Positions 62,375-64,000 of a stretch of 64,000 nucleotides of DNA are shown one piece after another. Origin of the DNA: DASQFY01 sp036397815 (lineage in GTDB: Bacteria > Chloroflexota > Limnocylindria > QHBO01); NCBI GenBank assembly GCA_036397815.1, contig DASWIE010000083.1, positions 1 to 64,000 on the forward strand. The letters are read 5' to 3'. Every line of letters begins with the position of its first letter. The stretch's first letter is position 1. The notes below the pieces were generated by a model. That model searched no databases. It worked only from the letters and a program-made list of their open reading frames with translations, and had not been told where the DNA came from. Both the position numbers and the translations under genes were made by a program.

Positions 62375-63342
62375 CCGCTCCCCCGCTCGCCAGGCGGCGG
62401 CGTCCTGCCCGCCACGACCAGCTCGGCAGCCGCCACATCCTGGATGGCCAGCCCAACGCTCTTGAAGACGGTGATCGCCTTGGGGTCGCGCGTGGCGGCC
62501 CACTCGCGGCCGACCGTTCCGATCTCGATGAACGCGTCGCCTCCAATGAGGCCGCCGTCGATCGCCGCCACCAGGTCACCCGCCTCGGCAAGTGCCGCCG
62601 CCCGCGAGTCGACCGTCACCATCGCGGCCCGCGCGAACAGCTCGGGCGGCAGCTCGACCATCCCCAACCGGAACGCGCCAACTCCATTGACATGTGCTCC
62701 CGGGCGCAGCCAGTCGGCGTCGAAGACGGGCTGGGAGGACGTCGTCGCGCAGCACACGACGTCCGCCGTGGTCACCGCCTCCTGCGCCGATTGAGCGGCC
62801 ACGACGCGCACGCGGTCGCCGAGCTCCCGTGCCAACTCCGCCACGAAGCGCCCGCGTGCAGCGGCGTCGCGCGAGAAGACGCGGACCTCGCGGATGGCAC
62901 GCGCCGCAAGGACGGCGCGGACCTGCCAGGCAGCCTGGCCTCCCGTACCGAGCAGGCCCAGCACCGCGGCGTCGGTTCGCGCCAACAGTCGCGTCGCGAC
63001 CCCGGACGCGGCGCCGGTTCGCATGGCGGTGACGGTCGTCCCGTCCAGCACGGCCACGGGCGTTCCGGTCTCCCCGTCGAGCCAGATGATGACCGCCTGG
63101 ACGGTCGGCAGGCCGCGAGCGGCATTCCCAGGCAGCACCGTCACCAGCTTGACCGATGATCCGGAGCCACCCGCGCGCACGCCGGGCATGAGCAGCAGGT
63201 CGCCGTTCGCCAGGGGGACGTGGAACCGCAGGGGAGATCGATCCCGCCCGGACGCGACGTCACGGAACGCGGCCTCGACTGCGTCGAGCAGCTTGCCGAC
63301 GGGCACGGCCTTGGTGATTTCAGCGGCGTCGTACACGCGCAT
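62371..63342 (-). CDS. Ornithine cyclodeaminase / mu-crystallin family protein
   Basis: 323-residue NAD(P)-binding protein. The Rossmann region LGLLGTGGQAAWQVRAV, the entry motif TAMRTGAASGVATRLLAR and GVGAFRLGMVELPPE are canonical. Members act as ornithine cyclodeaminase, ketimine reductase, alanine dehydrogenase or opine-like enzymes, so the true reaction is open. A TAGGAT box (plus 63350-63355) precedes the ATG by 7 nt, but the MFS gene ends only 10 nt upstream and read-through is also possible. Confidence 0.9.
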   Translation of the reverse strand: MRVYDAAEITKAVPVGKLLDAVEAAFRDVASGRDRSPLRFHVPLANGDLLLMPGVRAGGSGSSVKLVTVLPGNAARGLPTVQAVIIWLDGETGTPVAVLDGTTVTAMRTGAASGVATRLLARTDAAVLGLLGTGGQAAWQVRAVLAARAIREVRVFSRDAAARGRFVAELARELGDRVRVVAAQSAQEAVTTADVVCCATTSSQPVFDADWLRPGAHVNGVGAFRLGMVELPPELFARAAMVTVDSRAAALAEAGDLVAAIDGGLIGGDAFIEIGTVGREWAATRDPKAITVFKSVGLAIQDVAAAELVVAGRTPPPGERGSG

Positions 63343-63352
63343 GGGCTCGATC

Positions 63353-64000
63353 CTAGTCCTCGTGCTCCGGCGGGACGGGCCACACCCGCGATGGGCGCGG
63401 CCTGCGCCAGACCGGGCGTGAGAAGGCGATCCAGCCCAGGGCGGCCGAGGCGGCCAGGGCCACGATCGACCACACGGCGATTGCCGGGGGGAACCTGTCC
63501 GCCAGCAGGCCGGCAAGGAAGGTGCTAGCCGCGATGGTGAGAGTCACCAGCCCGTAGTCGAAGCTGAAGACGCGACCCCGGATCTCGTCGGGCGCCGCGC
63601 GCTGCAGCCCATAGGAGGAGAGCATCCACTGCGCGCCGCCGCCGAGGTGCGCCACGAAGACGCACGCGGCCGCCAGCCAGAGCCAGGGCGCCGCGGGCAA
63701 GAGTGCGTACCCGAGCGCGAAGGCGCCGAACGAGCCCGCGATGCCCAGGATCAGGCCGCGCTCGGTGAGACCCACGATCGAACGAGCCAGGAACGGGCCG
63801 AAGAGCGCACCGAGGCCGCGCGCGGCGAAGAGGATGCCGATCCCCACGTCGCCCGCGTTGAACACGTCGCGCCCGAAGACCGCCAGCAGCACGATCACCC
63901 CGGTCCCCACGCCGAACGTCGTCTTCGAGAGGAGCAGCGCCGCCAGGGTGCGGTTGCCACGGGCAAAGCGGAGGACGATCCCGATTGCCTGGCCAATGCC
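63353..64000 (-). CDS. MFS transporter (C-terminal part, cut by window edge)
   Basis: Major-facilitator protein with 215 residues visible, continuing beyond base 64000 without a stop. Alternating hydrophobic helices are seen, with GIGILFAARGLGALFGPFLAR and SYGLQRAAPDEIRGRVFSFDYG. The latter is the P-x-x-x-R-G-R-V/A-x-S-x loop common in MFS_3/DHA3-type efflux proteins. The C-terminus is a short basic tail. The substrate is unknown. It lies 10 nt upstream of the ornithine cyclodeaminase-like gene in the same direction. Confidence 0.88.
   Translation of the reverse strand, partial: GIGQAIGIVLRFARGNRTLAALLLSKTTFGVGTGVIVLLAVFGRDVFNAGDVGIGILFAARGLGALFGPFLARSIVGLTERGLILGIAGSFGAFALGYALLPAAPWLWLAAACVFVAHLGGGAQWMLSSYGLQRAAPDEIRGRVFSFDYGLVTLTIAASTFLAGLLADRFPPAIAVWSIVALAASAALGWIAFSRPVWRRPRPSRVWPVPPEHED

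Overview
The window is a gene-dense, strongly GC-rich stretch of an ordinary bacterial chromosome. There is no phage, integrase, insertion sequence or CRISPR array. The best guess for the source is an uncultured member of the Chloroflexota, perhaps a soil or freshwater class such as Limnocylindria/Ellin6529. This is inference from the gene set: class I lysyl-tRNA synthetase, sigma-54, membrane pyrophosphatase of the K+-independent type, two-subunit B12 acyl-CoA mutase, class III adenylate cyclase, F420-type luciferase-like protein, no outer-membrane or LPS genes, and many starts of leaderless type. No 16S rRNA is present to confirm it.

Layout. 0-6.8 kb: secreted and signalling genes (Pro/Thr-rich anchored protein, c-di-GMP enzyme with GGDEF and EAL domains, BNR-repeat protein, metzincin-like protein), a tRNA-Ser(UGA) and an alpha/beta hydrolase. 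6.9-15.5 kb, minus strand: PAS3-adenylate cyclase, the greA-lysK-serS operon with a near-consensus promoter, and hppA-uppP. 15.6-23.7 kb: Ig-like/beta-propeller protein, rpoN, histidine phosphatase, lepB, ndk and an M16 protease cluster. 23.8-26.8 kb: coenzyme A genes coaX-coaBC-panC, with a PanC that has lost several catalytic residues, followed by a possible small RNA. 27-31 kb: HhH-GPD glycosylase, BioD-like P-loop protein, a protein of unknown family and a full glutamate dehydrogenase. 31-34 kb: a kinase-aminotransferase fusion without a normal start codon, and an SRPBCC protein.

34-41 kb, minus strand: one long operon, folE-phhB-B12 mutase subunit-meaB-GNAT-3-hydroxyacyl-CoA dehydrogenase-acyl-CoA dehydrogenase-acyl-CoA ligase. 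It is followed by an in-frame internally deleted remnant of a thiolase, so the beta-oxidation set has apparently lost its last enzyme here. 41-49 kb: NERD protein, two large membrane proteins and a complete OpuC-type osmoprotectant ABC transporter. 49-56.7 kb: small extracytoplasmic and DNA-binding proteins, dodecin, a PHP-domain protein and a phosphotriesterase-like protein. 56.8-61 kb: a second glutamate dehydrogenase lacking the catalytic lysine, the large subunit of an acyl-CoA mutase with isobutyryl-CoA-mutase signature residues, and a 5'-3' exonuclease. 61-64 kb: SpoIID-like secreted protein, ornithine cyclodeaminase-like protein and a partial MFS transporter.

Together the genes describe a heterotroph using fatty and branched acyl-CoAs and amino acids, with c-di-GMP and cAMP signalling. 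I did not find an obviously new multi-gene system. The most unusual signals are the thiolase relic, the degenerate PanC, the catalytically altered GDH paralogue, the fusion gene lacking ATG/GTG/TTG at its proper start, the frequent TANNNT boxes 6-11 nt before starts, a family of related intergenic repeats, and a promoter-hairpin-terminator unit that may be a new small RNA.
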